Assembly (NCBI GenBank): GCA_900318555.1
Contig: ONKX01000009.1
Span: 1 to 60,398, forward strand
Length of the DNA: 60,398 bases
Reading direction: 5' to 3'
From: an uncultured Prevotellaceae bacterium
GTDB taxonomy: Bacteria; Bacteroidota; Bacteroidia; Bacteroidales; Bacteroidaceae
A program made the position numbers and the translations under genes. Shown piece by piece: positions 17,349 through 26,065 of this stretch. The notes below the pieces were generated by a model that did no database searches, was not told where the DNA came from, and was given only the letters and a program-made list of their open reading frames with translations. Numbering within the stretch: position 1 is the first letter of the stretch; the number at the start of each line of letters is the position of its first letter.

Positions 17349-18644
17349 TTAGAATATCCAGACTTGACTTTCATCGGGGAAGAAGTACCAGTCAAGGGCA
17401 GCCTTGTGGTTTTCCACCCATGCGCCAAACGCGTGGCCTGAGGTTTTATAAGCTCCATCACTGAATACCACACCCGTATCCGTGCGTTTGTAGAAGCCAA
17501 TCTGCACACCTTCCAGCGGATATTTGAAGTCGTTAGAAGGAACCAGCAATGCCCAGGGCAGGTCCTTGATTTTGAACTCTACCTGATAGTTATACAGCAC
17601 TTGGGAAGCTTTCAGCTCGTCGAGATGGACTTCATATACGCCACCGTTGTAGTTTTTGACGATAAACGGGTCGATTTCTTCGAGCGTTATATTATCAGCT
17701 ATTCCAGATTCCTTGAAATGGATGATATAGCTCTGGGTGACAGGAGTTCTCGATTCATACTCTTGGCTAGCGTCCAAAGACGTATTATAATACTTACGTA
17801 AGGATATTGCTCCCGTGTTTTCCATGGTGGATTGATAGGGGTCCATTGCCCAGTGAGCATCGGCACACACGGTGATGACGGGTTGATTCTTCGTACTACA
17901 AATCAACAGGTCGTAGTTGTGTACCAGATTCTTCGAACCCGCTGGCAAATTGTCGTTAAACGTCTTGCCGTTGGCAGTCGTGACGCTATCAATATCGTCA
18001 AATTTGCAACCCATCACTCTGAAATATCCGGCAAGCTGTTCATTACAGCCCACAGCCGACAGCGTAACGTGAACCACCACTTGCTTGGGCGTTGTATGCT
18101 CCACACTGATACGGTACACGAGATCGTTGTAATCGTAGTCTCCCACCAATGGAAAGTCCTTTTCATAAATATAGGAATAGGTCTGTGGTTTCAAGGTACC
18201 AATCGGAGTTCCTGTATTGATACCGCCCGAGAAGTTAACCTCCGTCTGTGTTACAGGGAATGATTTTACGTAGTATTCGCCATTTGTATCGACGAGTGCT
18301 GCATAGAGCGTAGTCTGTGTCATGGGCACACTGACCATCATCTGCTTCGACTCCCCTTTGGCAATCACACCTTCGTTCATTATTTCGGCTTTCTTGCTGG
18401 ACAGCGGGTTGGCAGTCAGCAACATCACCTTCTCGACATCCAGATTGACATTGGCAGTAATCTTATACGAGCGTTCTTCCGTCAGTCTCCACTGGTGATA
18501 TTGGTCCACGCTGTCTACTGGAGAATTGTATTTGATGTATTCCTCATATTTCTCCTCGTCATAATAGTTTGTTGTACAAGCTATCGTGCTCAGAAGCGCC
18601 ATCGCTCCCAAAGCCGTCTTTATCAGTGAATGGGTCATTTTCAT
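17349..18644 (-). CDS. LruC/DUF4842-type lipoprotein
   Basis: An outer-membrane or surface lipoprotein of 431 aa with a lipobox ending TIAC near residue 23. The centre carries VGDYDYNDLVY, the signature of LruC-domain (DUF4842) proteins. The rest is beta-rich with no catalytic motif I recognise. It converges on the GH78 gene (11-nt gap) and diverges from another lipoprotein that has a related DIDYNDVVF motif. The shared acidic motif suggests Ca2+ binding. Function is unknown; a cell-surface role is inferred from the lipobox. Confidence 0.75.
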   Translation of the reverse strand: MKMTHSLIKTALGAMALLSTIACTTNYYDEEKYEEYIKYNSPVDSVDQYHQWRLTEERSYKITANVNLDVEKVMLLTANPLSSKKAEIMNEGVIAKGESKQMMVSVPMTQTTLYAALVDTNGEYYVKSFPVTQTEVNFSGGINTGTPIGTLKPQTYSYIYEKDFPLVGDYDYNDLVYRISVEHTTPKQVVVHVTLSAVGCNEQLAGYFRVMGCKFDDIDSVTTANGKTFNDNLPAGSKNLVHNYDLLICSTKNQPVITVCADAHWAMDPYQSTMENTGAISLRKYYNTSLDASQEYESRTPVTQSYIIHFKESGIADNITLEEIDPFIVKNYNGGVYEVHLDELKASQVLYNYQVEFKIKDLPWALLVPSNDFKYPLEGVQIGFYKRTDTGVVFSDGAYKTSGHAFGAWVENHKAALDWYFFPDESQVWIF

Positions 18645-18792
18645 CTTGCTTTATTCAATAAAGTGTTTTAATTTGGTTCCAAAATTACTATTTTGGCTCC
18701 AAAATTACAAAATAATATAGACAAATGACCATTATTTTCTGCAATTTTATAGATTTTAACACTAAAATGCATTTACTTAGCAAAATTCTTTG

Positions 18793-18800
18793 TATTTTTG
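18793..18800 (+). promoter_or_regulatory. -7 box of the large lipoprotein gene
   Basis: TATTTTTG matches TAnnTTTG, 49 nt before the ATG at 18850. No clear -33 TTTG at the right distance. On the opposite strand two TAATTTTG boxes (plus-strand 18680-18687 and 18700-18707) lie upstream of the divergent LruC gene. Confidence 0.5.
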
Positions 18801-18849
18801 CACCATCAATTGATAATTAAGTTACGTAACAAGACAAAATTAAAATTTT

Positions 18850-21800
18850 ATGAGCGGAATGAAAAAGTTTTTTGGTTTAGGATTATTGGCTCTGCTCACG
18901 ACAGCCTATTTTACATCCAGTTGTTCGCGCGATGATTTCTCGGGTTCTATGATTGAGGCCAAGAAGGAGGCTTTTAACAGTGTTTTCATAGAAACATACG
19001 GTGAGCCAGACCCCCAGCATAACTGGGGCTTCGGATCTGGCATTTCAACTCGTGCGTTTACGCGTGCGGCAGAACCTAGGGCAAATGAATGGGCAGCAAC
19101 CTATAAGGTACCCCCTGCATTGACTGAAGGCCAGAAAAATCGTGTTATGAAGTATTTCCAGTACAACCAGAATCCTGGTGGTACAACGATGAACTATACT
19201 AACTATTTTGTACAGCAGGTGTATAAGGGTGGAGATGACCCCCTCACTGAACATGTTGGGACGGGTACTTATTCTCCTGAGCAATATCTAGCGGCCAACC
19301 AAGAGACATATATTACTGGTGGTAATAATATGGATAAGCTGACTGCTGGTACACAGCATGAGCACGTCTATAATTTCAACTACGGTGATTGCGGATGGAA
19401 CAATGATGTGCTTGACAATGATCAGCCTATTAATAATGGCTCTACGCACAGCGACCAGATTATGCTGATGCTGAGCACCCCGACTACCTGTATGGGTTAT
19501 TGGAACAGTAATGCCACTTATGGACATGATGACCGCTATCGTCTGGTAAGTGCCGAGGTAATTGATAGATGGGCAAGCCAAAACGCTGACAAGTTGGACG
19601 ATGTTGATGCAGCTGTTAATGATGATTGGCATCGCGATTTTGTCGGCTTTGACTTCAGTCAGGTTCCCTCAGATAAGATTCTAGTAAAAACCAATGAGCA
19701 GTATGATGAGAACAGGGTACTTGTTGACTACGATTTGGTTTATGCTACCATCGATGATGGTCCAAAGACTTATGAATATATCTGGGATGGCACGCAGACC
19801 ATTAAGATTACAGAAGAGAATCGCGCACAGTATCTCTATCTCAAGAATGCGCAAAGTCAACGAATTCCTTTCTTGGACAATAAGCGAAACATGTATTGTG
19901 GATATGAAAGAAAGAAAGATGATGTGAATTCTTCATTCTACTTCACGGAAACAGCACAATATACTGCTGGTGCGGCCAATAATAGTAGTATTGAGTTAAC
20001 TAATGTCCCCTATACACACGCTGTGGATGGAGGTGGTACTCAAACTGACAATGTTACCGCACTTAACTTAAAATTCATCAATAAGATGATAGGTGACGGC
20101 TATTATCCCATTCAGGAAAATTTCCGCACTTGGATTGCACCACGTGACTGTGCTGACGGATACTATAGCGACTGGATTGTCAGCCTTGTAAGTGCAGAGA
20201 CCAAGAACGGTGGCGGTGGCGATGACCCGTCTGGAAACTTCGAAACCTTTAACGTGCAGGAAATCATCGACGGACGTATCTTCTGCGAGGACTTGGGTTC
20301 GGCAGAGGCTACCGATATCGACTACAACGATGTGGTGTTCGATGCCTTTACGTACGTGACGAAGACCTACAGGGTGCCATATACCCTCGATAGCAATAAC
20401 AAGAAGGTTTACGACATGACTAATATTTCGAGCAAGCTGCAGAGCACTACCTACAACAAGACCGACATTAATCTGTTGGCTGCCGGTGGAACGATTACCA
20501 TTAAAGTTGCAGGACAGGATGTCAATCAGCTGTTGGGTATCGACAAAACCATCATGGCTAACACCTATGTGGAAGGCGTGAGCCCTAACAGATCTGGATA
20601 TTCCAACTTCAGTAACGGAGTTAGTCCTGTTAAATTTACTGTCGACAATTCCAGTTACACCGACCTGAGCAACATACCCGTTGCTGTGCGTTATGATAAT
20701 GAAGTGAGGGAACTGACGGCCTATATCGGCGACGTGCCTCAGAAGTTCTCGGCTCCCGTCGGAACACCTTGGCCAGCTGAGCGCGTAGAATTTAACAGCG
20801 GGTTTGAAGGCTTCCAAACGTGGGTGAATAACCGATATGCCACACCTTGGTACACCTATGTTCCTGATAAACTCTACAACCTTAAGTTCGCATCGAGCTC
20901 TATTAGAACAGTTGGTGGAAGGATTACTGATGCACCCACTGGTAATGATGCTATAACTGTAGAAGGTAAGGGTAATAACCCTGGTGAAGAAAAATTCATC
21001 ACTGTCAGTCTCGAAAGCACTCTGGCTGTAGGCGACCAAATAGCTATCACGGGTTATCGCAACAGAGACGACAATGCGATTGGCTCGCTCTACTTGAAGT
21101 TTGGTGATTATATTATCAAAGACGAGCAAGTTTACAACAACAAAAAATATGGTAGTGAGCCTAACACCTTCGTGTGGACGGTTACTTCTGAAATGGCAAA
21201 TTGCAGCAGTTTCCAAATATCAAGAAATCTTACCGGCACCAATGTGTATATCACTGACATTACCATCATCGGCGGATTCGGTGCTCAAGATGTTGATAAC
21301 AATGGCGGCGGTAATAGCAACGGCAATGGTGGCAACAACAATGGAAACACCAATGGCGGCGGCAGTGGTGACGACGATGCACCGGATTTTGGCACTCTGA
21401 CGGGTACCGAGGTTGCCGTTAATACAACAACACTCAGCAGCAATAGTAACCTGACCGTTAGCGCTTCCGACATCTCCAACACTCCAGCTGCCACTGTATA
21501 TGTATATGGTACGGGCGACGGTAGTGTTTCTGTCAATGGTGTTGAGGCAACGACCGTGAACACCCGTGCTGCAACGGGTGTCGTCAAGTCGTGTACCCTC
21601 ACTCCTGCGCAGATGGGAACCAGCGGACTGACCATCACTGGTAGCAATTTCAAAGTCTATAGGTTAAGCTATCAGGCCACAACATTACCTTCTGTCTCAC
21701 AACCTGCAGGAACGATTCTGTTTGGTGGAAATGGTCAGAGCAAGAATATGGCAACCTGGGGTGACAACCAACTGAAAGTTGCTGGCAGCAACCTTTCGGG

Positions 21801-22503
21801 GCTTACTAAAAATAGTAAAATACGTGTTGCTGGTATTGGTTTTGGACAAGGAAATGTAGAGATTGACGTAGAATCTCCTTGGCAAGTCATCCAAAGCAAA
21901 ACCTATACAACTAATAGTGCTGTAGGAGAAGTTTCGGTCGAATTTGAACTGACGACAGAACAACAGGCAAAAGACCTGTTGGCGGGCGGCCTCGTTGTAC
22001 AGGGTAACAACTTTATCATGAAGTACGTCACTGTCGAGAATCCTAGTAGTACTGGTGGCGGTGGGACCGCGACAGCTACTATCAATTTGGTAACAAGTGC
22101 AAATGCTATAACGGCACAAAACAGTGCGACTCAAATAGTAACAGATGCATCTACTGGAAGGAGCTATGCCAATAGAATAGTTGGAGGTACTACGAGATTG
22201 GTAGGAAAAGCTACAATTAACGCTGACGAGAAAACTTATGGCTATTGGAACTTTAAAATTGGTCCAGGAAATTCTGGCGATGGAATTCTTCCAGAAATAA
22301 GTAACAATCTTTCTGAATATTCTGGCTGGAAGCAAAACGATGTGGTTAATATTAACTTGCTTCTTACGCAAGAACTAAAGGATAAGATCGTTAAAGCTGT
22401 TGGCAAAGATGGAGAATACTGGCCTGGTGGAATGATTACCTTCCAAGGCCATAATGTTACTCTGACTGAGCTCAAGTTAACAAACTGTCAGGCAGCAGAA
22501 TAA
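18850..22503 (+). CDS. Large surface lipoprotein with DYND motif and Gly/Asn linker
   Basis: 1217 aa; the ATG at 18859 (MKKFFG) is an equal start. The signal peptide ends in a lipobox (TSSC, then SRDD). The N-terminal part begins with a conserved-looking block (EAFNSVFIETYGEPDPQHNWGF). At about residue 470-490 is EDLGSAEATDIDYNDVVF, an LruC-like acidic motif, shared with the divergent neighbour. A Gly/Asn-rich linker (about 815-845, translated from 21295-21370) separates this from a C-terminal set of beta-sandwich repeats rich in Thr, Ser and Val. I recognise no enzyme domain. It may be an adhesin or glycan-binding protein. A strong terminator follows. Confidence 0.8.
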   Translation: MSGMKKFFGLGLLALLTTAYFTSSCSRDDFSGSMIEAKKEAFNSVFIETYGEPDPQHNWGFGSGISTRAFTRAAEPRANEWAATYKVPPALTEGQKNRVMKYFQYNQNPGGTTMNYTNYFVQQVYKGGDDPLTEHVGTGTYSPEQYLAANQETYITGGNNMDKLTAGTQHEHVYNFNYGDCGWNNDVLDNDQPINNGSTHSDQIMLMLSTPTTCMGYWNSNATYGHDDRYRLVSAEVIDRWASQNADKLDDVDAAVNDDWHRDFVGFDFSQVPSDKILVKTNEQYDENRVLVDYDLVYATIDDGPKTYEYIWDGTQTIKITEENRAQYLYLKNAQSQRIPFLDNKRNMYCGYERKKDDVNSSFYFTETAQYTAGAANNSSIELTNVPYTHAVDGGGTQTDNVTALNLKFINKMIGDGYYPIQENFRTWIAPRDCADGYYSDWIVSLVSAETKNGGGGDDPSGNFETFNVQEIIDGRIFCEDLGSAEATDIDYNDVVFDAFTYVTKTYRVPYTLDSNNKKVYDMTNISSKLQSTTYNKTDINLLAAGGTITIKVAGQDVNQLLGIDKTIMANTYVEGVSPNRSGYSNFSNGVSPVKFTVDNSSYTDLSNIPVAVRYDNEVRELTAYIGDVPQKFSAPVGTPWPAERVEFNSGFEGFQTWVNNRYATPWYTYVPDKLYNLKFASSSIRTVGGRITDAPTGNDAITVEGKGNNPGEEKFITVSLESTLAVGDQIAITGYRNRDDNAIGSLYLKFGDYIIKDEQVYNNKKYGSEPNTFVWTVTSEMANCSSFQISRNLTGTNVYITDITIIGGFGAQDVDNNGGGNSNGNGGNNNGNTNGGGSGDDDAPDFGTLTGTEVAVNTTTLSSNSNLTVSASDISNTPAATVYVYGTGDGSVSVNGVEATTVNTRAATGVVKSCTLTPAQMGTSGLTITGSNFKVYRLSYQATTLPSVSQPAGTILFGGNGQSKNMATWGDNQLKVAGSNLSGLTKNSKIRVAGIGFGQGNVEIDVESPWQVIQSKTYTTNSAVGEVSVEFELTTEQQAKDLLAGGLVVQGNNFIMKYVTVENPSSTGGGGTATATINLVTSANAITAQNSATQIVTDASTGRSYANRIVGGTTRLVGKATINADEKTYGYWNFKIGPGNSGDGILPEISNNLSEYSGWKQNDVVNINLLLTQELKDKIVKAVGKDGEYWPGGMITFQGHNVTLTELKLTNCQAAE

Positions 22504-22536
22504 CGTACACAAAATAAGATTTTAATTTTAGTTCGA

Positions 22537-22569
22537 AATAGGGCACCTGCGTGAGACAGGTGCCCTATT
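22537..22569 (+). terminator. Terminator of the large lipoprotein gene
   Basis: A perfect 13-bp stem, AATAGGGCACCTG (22537-22549) with CAGGTGCCCTATT (22557-22569), followed by TTTAG. Confidence 0.85.
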
Positions 22570-22599
22570 TTTAGTTCGCTCAAGAAGCGGATGCTGAAC

Positions 22600-22665
22600 C
22601 CAAAGGAACTAAACAGGCAATCCAAAGGAACTAAACGGGCGGTCGTTGGGAAGTAAACTGGCCTT
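22600..22665. repeat. Three tandem 22-nt repeats
   Basis: Copies at 22600-22621 and 22622-22643 both begin with CCAAAGGAACTAAAC. A third, degenerate copy (GGGAAGTAAACTGGC) is at 22644-22665. Confidence 0.65.
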
Positions 22666-22694
22666 CTACCGGTTGAGGGTTAAAATCGGCATGT

Positions 22695-23016
22695 CTTACA
22701 GATGACAGATGACAGTTTTGTTGGGAGCCGCACTATGTCACAGATCACAGATCACAGTTTCCTCAGGAGCCCGCCACCTAAATCAATAAATCAAAAATCA
22801 GTTTGTTCTATGAGCGAGTATTTTTGCGTGTAACAAATTTATTACTATATATATAATATATATATTATATATATAGTAATATAGATATTTTCAACAAATC
22901 TTGCCATTTCAAGGTTTTGAGCCCCAACAAAACTGATATCTGATTTACTGATTTTGCTCGCTCAGAAAACTGTGATCTGTGACATCCACACAAAACTGTC
23001 ATCTGTCATCTGTAAG
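22695..23016. repeat. Multi-arm inverted repeat with a 40-bp AT palindrome at its centre
   Basis: Outer arms: 22695-22721 and 22990-23016, a perfect 27-bp inverted repeat made of ACAGATG heptamers. Second arms: 22735-22760 against 22967-22985, made of ACAGATC heptamers; the right arm has one unit fewer. Third arms: 22780-22807 against 22926-22954, imperfect. Centre: 22841-22880, a perfect 40-bp palindrome of alternating A/T. The whole fills the gap between convergent genes. No transposase or ORF is inside. It could extrude as a cruciform or fold as a long RNA hairpin. Confidence 0.8.
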
Positions 23017-23022
23017 ATAGTG

Positions 23023-23688
23023 TCATTTGTAGATGAAGTACGAGCCGCCGTCGCTTTGGCAATATTTGCACAATAGTTGTTGGATGTATTCGGCATTCTC
23101 GCGCACACGTTGCTCGTTGCCGTCGTATCCGTTGATGAGTACCACCAGGTGACGAGTGTCTATCGTCATCTTCGTGCGCTCGTTGTCGCTGGTCGGGGTG
23201 CCGACGCCACCCTCTGCGTCGCGATAGACAGGCAAGCCACAGATGTTCAGGAGCCCACGTCCGATACCTTCGTAGGGCTCACCCTCGCGCCCGATGCCCA
23301 GCGTCAACGTGTTGCCTACAAACTTGTCAGCATCGAACCCACCGATGCTGTAACCATATGCAATAGATGCCAGGTTGACGAGGTCCACCAGCGTGTCACG
23401 TTGGTATAATTCCTTGCCTTGCAACATACGGCGTATGAGAGCCTCCGACGCAGGACGATAGCGCGAGGGGTCTTTGCCACAGGCCTTATAAACTCGTCGG
23501 GTGGCCGCTATGCTCGTCATATCCTTCAGCGACTCGGTAGTTAGTTCACTGCGAAACCTTTCGCCTAACGCCTCTATCTCCTGCCACAGTTCCTCGCAGT
23601 ATGGCGTATTCACCACCTGTGCTTCAACACATGCCCCTACAAACTCAGGGCATACACTTTCTATCTCTTGCGATACGTTGATAATCAT
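23023..23688 (-). CDS. Free-standing B3/B4 tRNA-binding domain protein
   Basis: 221 aa, cytoplasmic. The sequence matches the B3/B4 domain of the phenylalanyl-tRNA synthetase beta chain, the editing module: RVYKACGKDPSRYRPASE, LVNLASIAYGYSIGGFD, and the C-terminal TKMTIDTRHLVV with a NGYDG motif. Free-standing versions are thought to edit mischarged tRNA or to bind amino acids, but the role is not settled. It stands alone, 90 nt upstream of the SusD end, and its 3' end abuts the large inverted repeat. Confidence 0.85.
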   Translation of the reverse strand: MIINVSQEIESVCPEFVGACVEAQVVNTPYCEELWQEIEALGERFRSELTTESLKDMTSIAATRRVYKACGKDPSRYRPASEALIRRMLQGKELYQRDTLVDLVNLASIAYGYSIGGFDADKFVGNTLTLGIGREGEPYEGIGRGLLNICGLPVYRDAEGGVGTPTSDNERTKMTIDTRHLVVLINGYDGNEQRVRENAEYIQQLLCKYCQSDGGSYFIYK

Positions 23689-23720
23689 GGAGCCGGGAAA
23701 CTTCTAATGTGTTTATTGTA

Positions 23721-23758
23721 AAAGATTTCAACCCCATCGTTTTGGGGTTGAAATCTTT
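23721..23758 (-). terminator. Terminator of the SusCD operon
   Basis: A perfect 15-bp stem: AAAGATTTCAACCCC (23721-23735) and GGGGTTGAAATCTTT (23744-23758), loop 8 nt, followed on the minus strand by a T. It lies 22 nt past the SusD stop. Confidence 0.9.
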
Positions 23759-23780
23759 TTGTTGTTATGTCCGATTCGTA

Positions 23781-26045
23781 TTATTCGGCCAGAGGGTCGA
23801 AGGTGCCGTTGGAGCCACCGCGATTGTAGTCAGCCCAGCCGATGGTCTGAGGAAGGTCGGGATTGTGGCTCTGTGCTCCTTGGCCCAGTCCGAGGAAGTA
23901 ATACTTTGGACGGAAAGCTATGTAGAGGGCATTCTTCTGTGAGTCGCGGCTGTCACCAACTTTGTATTGTGTGACGAGGTTGGTGTTGTACCAAGTCTTC
24001 AGCGTAGTGAGTTGTGAGGTAATGTCAGCCACACTGAAGTTGACTCCGGCAGGACGCTCAACACCAGCCTTTACCAGCGGGTCGCTGTCGGCAGTGGTGC
24101 CTCCGACGCCAAACTGGTTACCGGTACGGAACTCGACGCGCTCACGGCGCTGGCCGTTCCAAGGCTTGAAGCCTAACCATGTGCAGGTATTGCCACCCCA
24201 GCCAGTAACCTTCCAAGAAGAAGGCAGCGGCTGAGCCTCTGAATCAGGATCGGCAGCAGGTTCTGTCAATGTACCACCGTCGAAGAGCATCCAACGACGC
24301 ATATCGTCAAAGCGCTTACCCTCGTAGGCAAACTCAATCTGACGTTCGTAGAGGATGGCTGACATGCAAGCAGCCTGGTCGGTGGCCAGATTGGTCTGGA
24401 GACCATAATTATTCTCAGCGGTATATCCGGCACGAGCGCGAATCAGCTGCAGGTAGCCTACAGCCTCATCCATCTGTCCTGCACCGCAGGCAGCCTCAGC
24501 CAGATTGAGCAGTACCTCAGCATAGCGCAGCTCAATGAGCGGAGCGCCGGAGTAGTAGTGCTGGCTGGCAATGGGGTCGTAGTTGTAAAGCGGTGAGGGG
24601 TTCACATCGTAATCGTCGCTCTTCTTGCGGACATAGATGCCAGCCTTGCTGGTGAGCAGGTTGTCGGCACCGTATGAGTTACCACTCTCAGGGTTGCCCT
24701 GGTCGTTGAGGTCGACATACCACACGTAGTTCCATAGTACGTAGTTCTTACCACCGTCGTAAGAGGGATTATTGGCATCAGCGGGAACAGGGTCTCCACT
24801 ATAGGCCCAGCGGAAGCCGGGGAAGGCAAAGGTGCGATAGAAACGCGGGTCGCGATTCATGTAGGGCGCCGATTCGTCGTAGGTGTACTGGCTGCGCTCG
24901 AGCTTGGTATAGGTATTCGTATAGGTACGCTTGCCAACCTCAGTAAGGCCTGGCAACACATTCAGGTCGGCCATCTTGCCATCAGCCATGGGGAACAACT
25001 CGACCAGTGCCAGACCGGCATTCTTACCGCTACCACCAGTGTTCTTCGGACGAATACTGCGCTCCCAGTTGTTGTTGCGCTGGATATCGGAACCGTCGGC
25101 GACGATGTTGTTGTAAAGAGCCACGAACACTGCCTCGGGATTGATGGAACTCGACAAGAACTGATTGGCAAAATCGCTGCCGTTGACGTTGGAAGAACCC
25201 TTAAACAGACCATAGCCACAGGCATTGATGCTGTCAAGTTCCTGCTTCATCTGAGCGTAAGCCGTCTGCCAGCGTGCCTGGTCGTTGGCACGGTTGAACA
25301 GTGGGCTTGCCCAGAGCAGTAGCACGCGGCCCTTCAGAGCCAGCGCAGTACCCGTGCTGACGCGGCCCCAGTCTTCACCAGTCCATCCGCCCTTCATGGT
25401 CTTTTCAGCCAACAGGCGGGCCGACAGGTCGAGGTCGCTGCAAATAAACTGGATGGTCTCCTTGGTAGTAGCTCGTGGAGTGAAGTTTTCCTTCACAGGT
25501 TCAAGCACTTCCTTTACGAGGGGCACGCCACCATACCATTTCACCAGGTTGTAATAGCACCAGGCACGGAAGAAATAAGCCTGTCCGAGCATGATATTCT
25601 TATCTTCTTGCGACAACGAACTACCATTGACTCCCTTGATGAAGTCATTGATGTTGCGGATGCGTCCGTACACAGAGTTCTGGATGTTGTTGTGAGCGCC
25701 CATAAAGTAGTCGGGCACGCCATTGGAACTGCCCATCGACGAAAGGGCAATCTGCGGGTCGGTGTAGATGGTGAAGCCGGCATATTCCTCCGTAGCACCG
25801 CCTGCAGCGTCGTTGTTACCGATTGAGACCGACAGGTAGTTCGTTCCCGTTGTCAAGTCGGCTACCTGAGGCAGACACCATCCGTAGATGTCGTTGAGTC
25901 GGGCGTTGGCACCCTCCACGTAGTTATATACATCCGTCGTGACGTTGTCGTAGTTCTTCTTGTCCTGCAGGAACTGGTCGCTACAAGCCGACAAGGCCAA
26001 AACCGCAGAGAGACCGAAACTGAAATATTTTATTGCTTTTTTCAT
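23781..26045 (-). CDS. SusD/RagB-family glycan-binding lipoprotein
   Basis: An outer-membrane lipoprotein of 754 aa that forms the lid on the partner TonB-dependent transporter. Signal peptide with lipobox ALSAC, then SDQFLQD, the typical SusD start. The tetratricopeptide-like N-terminal half is recognisable (AYFFRAWCYYNLVKWYGGVPLV), as is the C-terminal IRARAGY and the YERQIEFAYEGKRFDDMRRW motif. It is longer than the average SusD (500-650 aa). It starts 20 nt after SusC, last in a four-gene operon with a strong terminator. The substrate cannot be read from the sequence. Confidence 0.95.
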   Translation of the reverse strand: MKKAIKYFSFGLSAVLALSACSDQFLQDKKNYDNVTTDVYNYVEGANARLNDIYGWCLPQVADLTTGTNYLSVSIGNNDAAGGATEEYAGFTIYTDPQIALSSMGSSNGVPDYFMGAHNNIQNSVYGRIRNINDFIKGVNGSSLSQEDKNIMLGQAYFFRAWCYYNLVKWYGGVPLVKEVLEPVKENFTPRATTKETIQFICSDLDLSARLLAEKTMKGGWTGEDWGRVSTGTALALKGRVLLLWASPLFNRANDQARWQTAYAQMKQELDSINACGYGLFKGSSNVNGSDFANQFLSSSINPEAVFVALYNNIVADGSDIQRNNNWERSIRPKNTGGSGKNAGLALVELFPMADGKMADLNVLPGLTEVGKRTYTNTYTKLERSQYTYDESAPYMNRDPRFYRTFAFPGFRWAYSGDPVPADANNPSYDGGKNYVLWNYVWYVDLNDQGNPESGNSYGADNLLTSKAGIYVRKKSDDYDVNPSPLYNYDPIASQHYYSGAPLIELRYAEVLLNLAEAACGAGQMDEAVGYLQLIRARAGYTAENNYGLQTNLATDQAACMSAILYERQIEFAYEGKRFDDMRRWMLFDGGTLTEPAADPDSEAQPLPSSWKVTGWGGNTCTWLGFKPWNGQRRERVEFRTGNQFGVGGTTADSDPLVKAGVERPAGVNFSVADITSQLTTLKTWYNTNLVTQYKVGDSRDSQKNALYIAFRPKYYFLGLGQGAQSHNPDLPQTIGWADYNRGGSNGTFDPLAE

Positions 26046-26065
26046 AATCGTAATCTTTTAAGTGT

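Noticed and set aside
20068-21216. A 382-codon minus-strand frame inside the 1217-aa lipoprotein gene
   Set aside because: It is opposite to a gene with a signal peptide, lipobox, promoter and terminator, and its translation has no recognisable domain.
22695-23016. Inverted repeat read as an insertion sequence
   Set aside because: No transposase frame lies between the arms, no target-site duplication is visible, and the arms are tandem repeats.
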